DNA of 64,000 bases from JAFDBW01 sp963723355 (GTDB lineage Bacteria; Desulfobacterota; Desulfuromonadia; Desulfuromonadales; BM103): the NCBI GenBank assembly GCA_963723355.1, contig CAVRQQ010000003.1, positions 62,001-126,000 of the forward strand. The letters run 5' to 3'. A program made the translations under genes and the position numbers. The notes under the pieces were generated by a model, which did no database searches, had not been told where the DNA came from, and saw only the letters and a list, made by a program, of their open reading frames with translations. Positions 52,862-60,632 of this stretch are shown here, piece by piece. Within the stretch, counting starts at the first letter, position 1, and every line of letters begins with the position of its first letter.

Positions 52862-54583
52862 ATGAAATCCGTTTACAAGCTGCTTTTGCTCACCCTGTTG
52901 TGCTGGCCCCTGACCGCCTTTGCCGCATTGCCTGATGACGTTGCCGTCGACTTTGCCGTTGTCGAGGGGGTCGTGGTCATGCCGATCAACGACGAATACG
53001 TCGTCGATCTCGACGCGCGGGATGATCTCAATGTCGGCGATGTGCTGACCCTGGTGACGCCCGGCCAAAAGATCTTTCACCCGGTCTCCAAGGAGGTGAT
53101 CGGTTCGATCGACAACGTCATCGGCTTCTTACAGGTCACCCGCATCTACTCCGGTTACTCGTATGCCAAGGTCCTGACCGCAGGCGTTCAGCCGGACAAC
53201 GGCGCCAGGGTCAAGCGTTTCGAGCAGGTCCCGGCGCTGTTTGTCGATACCACGGAAAATGGCAGTGAACTGGTCCGTGAATTCAAGGTCAACCTGCCGC
53301 AGTTCGAGTGGTTGGCCGAGGATGAGAGTGAACGGGCCCTGCTGACCTTCACTATGCAGGGTGAGTCACTAGAGATCAAAGACCAGCAGAACAACTCGCT
53401 ACACAAGTATAAAGTGACCAAGGAGCAGCAGCTCGTCAGTGTCGAGGGATCTGGACAACGACCAGCTGTAACTGGTCCATCGAAACCGCAGCCGAAGCTT
53501 TTGCAACAGGTGGCCAACACGGTCATGGGTGCCTTCGGCCAGACCAACGAGGATCGCTTCGCCGAGATGGACGAAGCGATCATTCGCCAGCGCCAGGCCG
53601 ACCGAGAAGGAATCTGGATGGGGCCAAACCTCGCCGGCAGTCCGAGCGGTGTTGCAGTCGCCGACCTTGATGGTGACGGCCGCCAGGAGACAATCGTGGT
53701 TCTGGACAATCGGATTGTCGTCGCTCGCATTGTCGAAGGGCAGTTCACCGAACTGGCCGAAGTGCCGATATCGATCCGGCTGCAGGTGTTGGGCATCGAC
53801 GCACTGGACCTCGACGGAAATGGCCGAGATGAGCTTTACCTTGCCGCCTTGAATGATTACGACGCAGCTTCCCTGGTCGTCGAACTGGTCGATGATAACT
53901 ACGAAATTGTCATCAGCGAAGTCCCCTGGCTGTTGCGGGCAGTGGCTTTTCCCGGGCAGAAAGACCCTTTGCTTTTGGCACAGAGAAAAACCGAGGCCGA
54001 ACGGCCTTTTATCGGTGACGTTTTTCAAGTCCGCCGTGACGGCGACAAGCTGCTGGAGGGTGATGCTGTGCCTTTGCCGAAAAAGCTCAACGTCTTCAAC
54101 TTCCAGCCCTTCACCGGTGACAACAACCAGTTGTATTATGCCTATTTGACCAATGGCGACTATCTCAAGGTCGTCACCGATGCAGGCGCCGACCTCTGGG
54201 AATCAGCGGACTACTTCGGCGGATCGGAAACCTGCTACATGGCGAGGCCCTCACGCAGAGATGAAATGTTGCCGCCGCTCTGCATGCCACAACAGATGGT
54301 TTTGATGCCTGGAGGCGAGATTCTTGTCGCCCAGAATGACGGGCAGAGGATGGTCCAGCGCTTCCGCAAGTTCAAGAAGAGCAGGCTGGTCGCCTTCGGC
54401 TGGAACGGCTTTGTGCTGCTCGAGAACTGGCGGACTGCTAGTCAGTCGGGGTACCTGGCGGATTTCGTCGTGGCCGATGCCGATAACGACGGCAGCCCAG
54501 AGCTGGTGATGGCGGTCAAGTTCAAACACAAAGGGTTGATCGACGATGCCCGATCGGCGATTGTCAGTTATGAGCTGGATTGA
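52862..54583 (+). CDS. Exported FG-GAP/VCBS-type repeat protein
   Basis: 573 residues with signal peptide MKSVYKLLLLTLLCWPLTAFA. A first domain of about 200 residues (VVMPINDEYVVDLDARDDLNVGDVLTL) is followed by a beta-propeller-like region with calcium-type motifs VAVADLDGDGRQETIVV, GIDALDLDGNGRDELYLAA and DFVVADADNDGSPELVMAV near the end. FG-GAP-like repeats usually mediate extracellular binding. No anchor is seen; a periplasmic or secreted location is expected. Terminator follows at 54610. Confidence 0.82.
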   Translation: MKSVYKLLLLTLLCWPLTAFAALPDDVAVDFAVVEGVVVMPINDEYVVDLDARDDLNVGDVLTLVTPGQKIFHPVSKEVIGSIDNVIGFLQVTRIYSGYSYAKVLTAGVQPDNGARVKRFEQVPALFVDTTENGSELVREFKVNLPQFEWLAEDESERALLTFTMQGESLEIKDQQNNSLHKYKVTKEQQLVSVEGSGQRPAVTGPSKPQPKLLQQVANTVMGAFGQTNEDRFAEMDEAIIRQRQADREGIWMGPNLAGSPSGVAVADLDGDGRQETIVVLDNRIVVARIVEGQFTELAEVPISIRLQVLGIDALDLDGNGRDELYLAALNDYDAASLVVELVDDNYEIVISEVPWLLRAVAFPGQKDPLLLAQRKTEAERPFIGDVFQVRRDGDKLLEGDAVPLPKKLNVFNFQPFTGDNNQLYYAYLTNGDYLKVVTDAGADLWESADYFGGSETCYMARPSRRDEMLPPLCMPQQMVLMPGGEILVAQNDGQRMVQRFRKFKKSRLVAFGWNGFVLLENWRTASQSGYLADFVVADADNDGSPELVMAVKFKHKGLIDDARSAIVSYELD

Positions 54584-54609
54584 TATTTGAAAATGCAAAG
54601 AGAAAGTCA

Positions 54610-54636
54610 GGGCCGGAGTGATCCGGCCCTTTTTTA
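54610..54636 (+). terminator. Intrinsic terminator of the FG-GAP gene
   Basis: GGGCCGGA-gtga-TCCGGCCC followed by T7. Confidence 0.9.
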
Positions 54637-54651
54637 TTGCAGAGGTAAGAG

Positions 54652-54697
54652 TTAACGCAAAGGCGCAAAAGGGAAAGGCAAGGTGTTTTTGCGTTAA
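54652..54697. repeat. TTAACGC...GCGTTAA element (46 bp, minimal)
   Basis: TTAACGCAAAGGCGCAAAAG at the left and TTTTTGCGTTAA at the right with almost no interior; the smallest member of the family here. Its right end touches the stop codon of the next gene. Confidence 0.75.
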
Positions 54698-55246
54698 TCA
54701 GTCATCGGGAAAATACTTGCGATGCAGCTCTTCCCGGCGGCGCTCCCGCTCCTCGGGCGGCAGTTCGCGCAGTTCATGGAGCTCCTTGCGCAGCTCCTGG
54801 CGCTGGCCTTCCGGAAGGCTCTTGAACTTGCGAAAGGTGCCGCGCATGCGCTCGCGCTCTTCGGGGTCCATCTCCCGCCAGTGGTTGTATTTCTTTTGCA
54901 TTTCCTGCCGTTGTTCCGGCGGCAGCTCCCGGTAATTCTGCCAACGTTGCCTTAGACGATCCTGCTGCTCTTCGGGCAGCCCCTGGAAGATCTCGTAGCG
55001 GTCGCGCAGCATCTGGCGCTCGTTGTCCGGCAGCTCCTGCCACCATTGCTGCAGGTTGCCGTTGCCGGCAGGGCCGTGACCGCCGGAATAACCGCTGCCG
55101 CCGGAATAACCGCTGCCGCCGGAATAACCGCTGCCGCCGGATTGGCCGCCATTCTTCCCATTCTTCTTGGCATAGGCTGGGGTGGAGACCAGGCTGGCGA
55201 CCAGTAGAAGACAACCACAGAAAAAAAATAATCTCTTGCTGAACAT
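54698..55246 (-). CDS. Exported DUF3106-like protein with Gly-Ser-Tyr repeats
   Basis: 182 residues. Signal peptide (MFSKRLFFFCGCLLLVASLVS...AYA), a low-complexity stretch of four GGSGYS-type units, then a charged helical region of short repeats containing WQELPDNERQMLRDRYEIF, LPEEQQDRLRQRWQNYREL, PPEQRQEMQKKYNHWREM, PEERERMRGTFRKFKSL and LPEGQRQELRKELHELREL. The repeating (L/M)PxxxRxxxxxxxxxW/F pattern is that of DUF3106/Spy-like periplasmic proteins. It is the third gene of a sigma/anti-sigma operon (2 nt gap), so it may be the stress effector or chaperone of that system; inferred. Confidence 0.72.
   Translation of the reverse strand: MFSKRLFFFCGCLLLVASLVSTPAYAKKNGKNGGQSGGSGYSGGSGYSGGSGYSGGHGPAGNGNLQQWWQELPDNERQMLRDRYEIFQGLPEEQQDRLRQRWQNYRELPPEQRQEMQKKYNHWREMDPEERERMRGTFRKFKSLPEGQRQELRKELHELRELPPEERERRREELHRKYFPDD
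55082..55141 (-). repeat. 18-bp tandem repeat within the DUF3106-like gene
   Basis: Three exact copies of an 18-nt unit (gccggaataaccgctgcc on plus) starting at 55082, plus a partial copy, encode the SGGSGY units. Copy number may vary between strains by slippage. Confidence 0.85.
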
Positions 55247-55247
55247 G

Positions 55248-55703
55248 TCAGACTCCTTCTATCTGTGCGAGCAGGTCAAGTTCCTTGAGCAGCTCGATAT
55301 CTTCGAGAAAGTCGATGTCCGGCATATCCTCTTCCAGGCTCATCGGGGTTGCTGCTGCCGGTGAGGACAGGGTCACCTGCACAGGCTCCGGTTGCAGGTT
55401 GTAGGAGAAGGTTATCACCAGGGCAAGGGCCGCCACGGCACCGGCACCGAGCGCCGGCAGCCAGCGCCTGCGGCGGCGATTCGTCAACTGCTCAGTGACC
55501 CTTGCCGCCATGCGCACTCCGGCGAGGGCGTCGGGTGTGCAGTCCGGCTTTGGCAGTCCGGCCAATTCCGTCGTCAGAGCCTGCAGGTGCTCGGTGCACT
55601 CTTGACAGTCGGCAAGATGCCGGGATCGACTTGCGTCCAGTTCACCGTAGTAATGCAGGGTCAATTCCTGTTCGGTCAGGCAGTCTTTGCTGTTCATGGT
55701 CAT
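55248..55703 (-). CDS. Anti-sigma factor with zinc-finger (ZAS) domain
   Basis: 151 residues. The N-terminal cytoplasmic anti-sigma domain has the zinc site SRHLADCQECTEHL (HxxxCxxC, about residues 29-42, with upstream His/Cys). One transmembrane helix (LPALGAGAVAALALVITFSY, about residues 82-101) and a short acidic periplasmic tail (DMPDIDFLEDIELLKELDLL) follow. Start overlaps the sigma-factor stop by ATGA, so the two proteins are translationally coupled. Confidence 0.87.
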   Translation of the reverse strand: MTMNSKDCLTEQELTLHYYGELDASRSRHLADCQECTEHLQALTTELAGLPKPDCTPDALAGVRMAARVTEQLTNRRRRRWLPALGAGAVAALALVITFSYNLQPEPVQVTLSSPAAATPMSLEEDMPDIDFLEDIELLKELDLLAQIEGV

Positions 55704-56335
55704 TCCTCGCGATATTCTGCCAGATCCTGGCGGAGTTGCGTGATGGCGCGATGCAGGTGCGCTTTCACCGTGCCGGTCTCCAGGTCCAGGTGTTCGGCGA
55801 TCTCTTTCAGCGGCAATCCCTCGTAATGGCGCAGGTTGAATATCACCTGCTGGCGTGGCGACAGCTTGTCCAGGCTCTTGCGCAGCAGGCGCATCGCCTC
55901 CTGCGACTGGAATTCACGGCCCGGGTCGAGCCGGGTGTCGCCTGCCAGTTCTACAGGATCCGGTGCATCGTTGTCCTGGCGAAAGAAGAACAGCCTGCGC
56001 TTGATGCGCTCCCGGCGCAGGTGGTCGATCGCCAGGCGGGTCGTAGTGCGGTACAGCCAGGTGCTGATGCGGCTGTCGCCGCGAAAGCCCGGCAGGGAAC
56101 GGTGCAGCCGCAGAAAAGCCTCCTGGGCCAGATCTTCCGCTTCTTCCCGATTGCCGACCAGGCGCCAGGCCAGGCCGATGACCTTACCGGTGTGCTCCCT
56201 GACCAGCTGCTCAAAGCCGGAGTCGTCACCTGCGCGGATTCTCTCCAGCAATAGCTGTTCGTCTGCGGCGGTCATTGTTTGAGAGTAGCCGCTCTCCGGC
56301 AGGCTGTCAACGATCGCTGTCGTGGCTGTGGACAC
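55700..56335 (-). CDS. ECF sigma factor (RpoE-like)
   Basis: 211 residues from GTG 56335 (aagggg 6 nt upstream); Met21 at 56275 is an alternative. Region 2 spans about residues 36-103 (FEQLVREHTGKVIGLAWRLV, EEAEDLAQEAFLRLHRSL, ISTWLYRTTTRLAIDHLRRE); region 4 about residues 147-200 (LDKLSPRQQVIFNLRHYEGL, LKEIAEHLDLETGTVKAHLH). It forms a three-gene unit with its anti-sigma factor and the exported DUF3106-like protein, a layout typical for envelope-stress control. Confidence 0.9.
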   Translation of the reverse strand: MSTATTAIVDSLPESGYSQTMTAADEQLLLERIRAGDDSGFEQLVREHTGKVIGLAWRLVGNREEAEDLAQEAFLRLHRSLPGFRGDSRISTWLYRTTTRLAIDHLRRERIKRRLFFFRQDNDAPDPVELAGDTRLDPGREFQSQEAMRLLRKSLDKLSPRQQVIFNLRHYEGLPLKEIAEHLDLETGTVKAHLHRAITQLRQDLAEYREE

Positions 56336-56871
56336 GTGTTTCCCCTTGTTGTTGCGGTTTAACTATTAGACGCATGGGGGGGAGGTTCACGGAAAAAGTT
56401 AACGCAAAGGCGCAAGACGCGAAATAATACCAGACAAAATCTTTCCGCAAAGGCATCAAGACACAAAAAAAAGATTCTGGTTTATTCAGAAAAGGAAGGC
56501 TATTTGGAATCTACTGTTGAAATCTGCAATTTTCTGGGATCATAAGCTAAACTCCAAAATTGTAAGGGACTGTGGAATCATAGAAATCAGGGTTTCTGGA
56601 ATTGCCGAAATTGGGTGTTATTAGCTCCGAAGATATAGCTGAAACAACATATAGGGCACCCTCGACATTGACCGACTGCACAATTCCGCTACATTGCCGA
56701 TTGTGTCAATTGCTTGATGGATGAAAAAGAGGGGAAATATGATAACCAAAAAACGATAGTATTTGCCTGAACGATTTAAGCAGAAGAACTTTGTAAGAAA
56801 CGAATCCTTTGACCGAACCTCTCTGCGTTCAGTTGTGAGATAATGATTCGCCACCATGTTAGCTTTTTTGT
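56336..56871. other. AT-rich intergenic region, no gene seen
   Basis: 536 nt. 56399-56418 is a solo left end TTAACGCAAAGGCGCAAGAC of the repeat family, followed by CATCAAGACACAAAAA. The remainder is distinctly AT-rich with no reading frame of family character and no clear RNA gene. It precedes, on the plus strand, the 3' end of lipoprotein B, and may have arrived with it. Confidence 0.5.
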
Positions 56872-57357
56872 TTACTTCAAAGGCAACTTGTAGATGGTCT
56901 CAGTGCTCAATTCGTCTACGAGTTTTCCAGAGTATCCAAATGAGAATCCTGTTGTTCCGGTGGGAACCTTATAAGATTTTGAGAAGTCTTGATTGTCTTG
57001 TGTGCTGTCGGTCCACGCAACGACAAAATTGGCAGTTTCAATGACTTGTGAATTTATATCGAGGAAGAAGATATATGAATACATTTTCGAAATGTTTGAG
57101 TACAACATTTGGTTACTTTGGCTAAGGGAAGCCTGCCCCGAAATATCAAAGTCGTCACCTTTTTTAATATACTTATAGTAAATTGTGACGTCGGAAGTCT
57201 TCCATATACCCGTAGTTGGTCCACCCTCCAGTAAAGCCACCACAGGCGCAGACGTAACTGTATTGCCGTGATACAGCATTGTTGTCTTGACACATCCCCA
57301 CGCAAACAACAGTAGACACGTAAGGCACAAGCAGGCAAGTCTTGCATTAATAGACAT
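56872..57357 (-). CDS. Lipoprotein of unknown function, paralogue B
   Basis: 161 residues from ATG 57357. Lipobox LFAWGC, then CVKTTMLYHGNTVTSAPVVA, SDVTIYYKYIKKGDDFDI, SGQASLSQSNQMLYSNISKM, YIFFLDINSQVIETANFVV, FSKSYKVPTGTTGFSFGYSG and YKLPLK at the end, aligned without large gaps to the gene at 52093 (paralogue A). Its DNA is much more AT-rich than paralogue A, which suggests that one copy was acquired or has drifted. Function unknown. Confidence 0.76.
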   Translation of the reverse strand: MSINARLACLCLTCLLLFAWGCVKTTMLYHGNTVTSAPVVALLEGGPTTGIWKTSDVTIYYKYIKKGDDFDISGQASLSQSNQMLYSNISKMYSYIFFLDINSQVIETANFVVAWTDSTQDNQDFSKSYKVPTGTTGFSFGYSGKLVDELSTETIYKLPLK

Positions 57358-57506
57358 TTTGATTGCCCTTTCTAGATAACAATTATATGTAAATTTCTTG
57401 TTCCCACAAGTCACAAAATCTAGTTATTTTCTACTTCTAACCTAAAATTTAATGGAGCAAAAAAACAGGGGCTTTTAACAGTAGAGTCCAAATCGGCAAA
57501 AAGAAA

Positions 57507-57547
57507 AGGGGCACTCGTTATGGAGTGCCCCTCTTTTTCTCTTTTTT
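57507..57547. terminator. Bidirectional terminator with repeat remnant
   Basis: AGGGGCACTC/GAGTGCCCCT flanked by A-rich and T-rich tracts (AAAAAGAAA left, CTTTTTCTCTTTTTTT right). It serves transketolase (minus) and possibly the plus strand. A solo GCCTTTGTGGC repeat end follows at 57559-57569. Confidence 0.75.
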
Positions 57548-57593
57548 TGTGTCTTGGTGCCTTTGTGGCCAAATTTTTCCTGATTGTCCTCTG

Positions 57594-59573
57594 TTAAATA
57601 ATATCTTTTACAGTGTTGACCACATTCTCGACGGTGAAGCCGAACTTTTCCATCAGCTGCCCGGCCGGGCCGCTGGCACCGTAACCCTGCATGCCGATGG
57701 TCTTGCCGTTGAGGCCCACATAACGTTCCCAGCCGAAGGGCGAGGCGGTTTCGACGGCGACGCGGTTCAGACATGCGGCAGGCAGCACCTGGTCGCGGTA
57801 GGCCTGGTCCTGCTGCTCGAACAGCTCCCAGCAGGGCAGGGAGACGACCCGGGTGCCGATGCCTTGCTGTTCCAGCTGCTCGCGGGCGCCAAGCGCCAGG
57901 GAGATTTCCGAGCCGCTGGCGATGATGATGGCCTGCAGGTCGCCCTGCTCCTTGGCGAGGACGTAGCCGCCCTTGTGCAGTTCCTGCGCGGCGGCGTGTT
58001 GGCTGCGGTCGAGGGTCGGCAGGCCCTGGCGGGTCAGGATCAGTGCGGTTGGCCCGCGGCGGTTTACGATCGCCGCCTTCCATGCTTCGACCGTCTCGTT
58101 GGCATCGCAGGGGCGAATCACGTTGAGGTTGGGCACGGCCCGCAGGTTCGGCAATTGTTCGATCGGCTGGTGGGTCGGGCCGTCTTCGCCCAGGCCGATG
58201 GAGTCATGGGTGAAAACGTAAATCGTCTGCAGCCCCATCATCGCGGCCAGGCGCATCGGTGGGCGCATGTAGTCGGCAAAGATCATGAACGTGCCGCCGA
58301 ACGGAATCAGCCCCGGTGTGTGGGCCAGGCCGTTCATGATCGCGCCCATGCCGTGTTCGCGAACGCCAAAGTGGATGTTGCGGCCAACAGTGCAGGGGGT
58401 AAAGGATTCCTCCTGGTTGAGCGTCGTGTTGTTGGACGGGCCGAGGTCGGCTGAACCGCCGAGCAGTAAAGGCAGCTTCGCGGCCAGAGCATTGAGGGTC
58501 TTGCCGCTGGCCTGGCGGGTCGCCAGATTTTCCCCGGCGGCAAAGCCCGGCAGGTCATCCCAGCCTTGCGGCAACTCGCCGGCGGCGGCTTTCTGCCAGG
58601 CGGCCAAGGCCTCGTTGTCCTGCGCGGCCCCGGCAAAAACTTTCTGCCACGCTTCTTCAAGTGCTGCGCCGCGTTTGACGGCTTCGCCCATGTGTTCTGC
58701 GACATCGGCCGGCACGGCGAAAGTCGCTTCCGGGTCGCGACCGAAGAACTGCTTGGTCAGCTTGAGCTCTGCGGCACCGAGCGGCGCACCGTGGGCATCG
58801 TGACTGTCTTGTTTGTTCGGCGCGCCGAAGCCGATGTGCGAGCGGGCGATGATCAGTGAAGGGCGCGGCGAGTGCTTGGCTTTTTCAATGGCCCGGTCGA
58901 GGTCCTGGATATTTTCCCCTTCGACATGCTGGACGTGCCAGCCGTAGCTGAGGTAGCGGGTGGCGACCTCTTCGCTGAAAGCCAGGTCAGTGTCGCCTTC
59001 GATGGTGATCTTGTTGTCAAGATACAGGTAGACCAGGTTGCCCAGTCGCAAATGGCCGGCGAGGGAAGCTGTTTCGGCAGAAACCCCTTCCATCAGGTCG
59101 CCGTCGGAACAGAGACCGTAAATCCGGTAATCGAACAGCTCCGGGCTGACGCGCTGCTGCAGGAAGCGGGCGCCCATGGCCATGCCGACGCCGACGGAGA
59201 TCCCCTGGCCGAGTGGTCCGGTGGTGGTTTCGATGCCGGGGGCGTGACCGAATTCCGGGTGGCCTGCAGTCGGGCTGTCGATCTGGCGGAAGTTTTTCAG
59301 GTCATCCAGGGAGAGCCCGTAGCCGGACAGGTGCAACATGCTGTAGAGGAGCGCCGAGGCATGGCCACAGGAGAGGACGAAGCGGTCGCGGCCTTGCCAG
59401 TCCGGGTTGTTCGGGTTGTGGCGCATGTGCCGGTGGTAAAGCAGGTAGGCAATCGGTGCGGCTTCCATCGGTGTGCCGGGGTGTCCTGACTGGGCCTGTT
59501 CCACCATGTCGGCGGAAAGCAGGCGGATGGTGTCGATAGCCCGCTGGGCTTTTTGCATGTCGATCTTTGCCAT
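57594..59573 (-). CDS. tkt: Transketolase
   Basis: 659-residue thiamine-diphosphate enzyme of the pentose phosphate pathway; it also supplies erythrose 4-phosphate for the DAHP synthase in this window. Marks: VEQAQSGHPGTPMEAAPIAY, HASALLYSMLHLSGY, TTGPLGQGISVGVGMAMG, GDGDLMEG-like CSDGDLMEGVSAETASLAGH (ThDP motif), TTLNQEE..IHFGVREHGMGAIMNG (catalytic Glu) and FTHDSIGLGEDGPTHQPIEQ. Start follows aggagcttttcaa on the minus strand. Confidence 0.96.
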   Translation of the reverse strand: MAKIDMQKAQRAIDTIRLLSADMVEQAQSGHPGTPMEAAPIAYLLYHRHMRHNPNNPDWQGRDRFVLSCGHASALLYSMLHLSGYGLSLDDLKNFRQIDSPTAGHPEFGHAPGIETTTGPLGQGISVGVGMAMGARFLQQRVSPELFDYRIYGLCSDGDLMEGVSAETASLAGHLRLGNLVYLYLDNKITIEGDTDLAFSEEVATRYLSYGWHVQHVEGENIQDLDRAIEKAKHSPRPSLIIARSHIGFGAPNKQDSHDAHGAPLGAAELKLTKQFFGRDPEATFAVPADVAEHMGEAVKRGAALEEAWQKVFAGAAQDNEALAAWQKAAAGELPQGWDDLPGFAAGENLATRQASGKTLNALAAKLPLLLGGSADLGPSNNTTLNQEESFTPCTVGRNIHFGVREHGMGAIMNGLAHTPGLIPFGGTFMIFADYMRPPMRLAAMMGLQTIYVFTHDSIGLGEDGPTHQPIEQLPNLRAVPNLNVIRPCDANETVEAWKAAIVNRRGPTALILTRQGLPTLDRSQHAAAQELHKGGYVLAKEQGDLQAIIIASGSEISLALGAREQLEQQGIGTRVVSLPCWELFEQQDQAYRDQVLPAACLNRVAVETASPFGWERYVGLNGKTIGMQGYGASGPAGQLMEKFGFTVENVVNTVKDII

Positions 59574-59979
59574 TGAAAAGCTCCTGGTTGGTTATCATCC
59601 AGAAACGGCTCTTTTTCACAATCTCATCGTCAACCTGCACTCTTGTTTGTGCGGCGTACTGGTGTACGCCTCCGCACAAGAGCTTGATTTCCTTGACCTT
59701 GCAAAAAATTGCTCGTTTCTCTTATGAAACAACATCGTCGCCATCCGGAATTTCCGGAAGGCTCCTAATCCAAACGGTTTTTATTGATTGGCCACTATAC
59801 TGACCTGCCGCCGGCAAGACAAGCGCAAATTCTGCGATACAATGGCATGTAAAGGTTCGGGTGGAGCAGTACAGGTCACCCTGCTGGGAGGTTCCTTTCA
59901 ACTCAGGTGTCAACAACAAAGAGAGCTTGGTCTGAACAGCAATTCTCAACTCAACTTTTTAAAAAACAGGGAGGTCGGA

Positions 59980-60426
59980 ATGCACTATTTCGCTTATGGT
60001 GCGAACATGGACGTAGAGACTCTCAGAGAACGTAACGTCAGCTTTGAGCCGGTTGTGACGGGCAAGGTGCGGGATGTCAGGCTGGTCTTCCATGTCCCGG
60101 GCGGCGATAATACCGGTAGGGCTGACCTGATGGACGACCGGCGCAGCCACGTTCACGGCATCGTTTACGATGTGCCGGAATCGTGCCTGGCCGGACTGGA
60201 TGTCTACGAGACTGTCGAGCGCGGCCGTTACCGTCGCCAGCAGGTGACTGTGCAGACGGCGCAGGGGGAGCTGTCCTGCGCGATCTACCGGGGGGCAAAG
60301 TTCCGCTCCGGCCTGAAGCCGAGCGAGGAATATCTCAATCGATTGATTCGGGGGGCGCTGCATCACGGGTTGCCCGGAGATTACCTGACCTTCCTGCAGT
60401 CGCACGGGACCATGCCTGTACCTTAA
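59980..60426 (+). CDS. Gamma-glutamylcyclotransferase-like (AIG2) protein
   Basis: 148 residues; ATG preceded by gggaggtcgga. MHYFAYGANMDVETLRER carries the substrate-loop YGxN-type motif; VHGIVYDVPESCLAGLDVYE and TVERGRYRRQQVTVQT contain the acidic residue expected for catalysis. Members remove gamma-glutamyl groups as 5-oxoproline or act on other gamma-glutamylamines. A glutamate-cysteine ligase gene lies 200 nt away, convergent, which makes a glutathione/gamma-glutamyl role plausible. Confidence 0.83.
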   Translation: MHYFAYGANMDVETLRERNVSFEPVVTGKVRDVRLVFHVPGGDNTGRADLMDDRRSHVHGIVYDVPESCLAGLDVYETVERGRYRRQQVTVQTAQGELSCAIYRGAKFRSGLKPSEEYLNRLIRGALHHGLPGDYLTFLQSHGTMPVP

Positions 60427-60429
60427 ATC

Positions 60430-60452
60430 GGGGGCTGGGGGCTGGAGGTTCT
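60430..60452 (+). repeat. GGGGCTGGGGGCTGG unit (solo)
   Basis: One GGGGGCTGGGGGCTGGAGG unit just after the cyclotransferase stop; no complementary arm nearby. Confidence 0.6.
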
Positions 60453-60470
60453 GAATACTGTTAAAACGCT

Positions 60471-60501
60471 AAGGCCGATCCGGACTATCCGGATCGGCCT
60501 T
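60471..60501. terminator. Terminator between convergent genes
   Basis: Perfect 13-bp stem AAGGCCGATCCGG/CCGGATCGGCCTT with a 5-nt loop. T tract on plus is short (TTGTATAT). It separates the cyclotransferase gene from the convergent ligase gene. Confidence 0.7.
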
Positions 60502-60632
60502 GTATATGCGAGGAGGTGAAGAAGATTTGGTTTTGCTTCGCCGGTTCGCCTGCCACAACGAGCCTTTGATGGTTCACAGGCTACTCTTCTCCAGTCGATA
60601 AATCTACGTTGTTTCGCGTAAAAAAATTGCGG

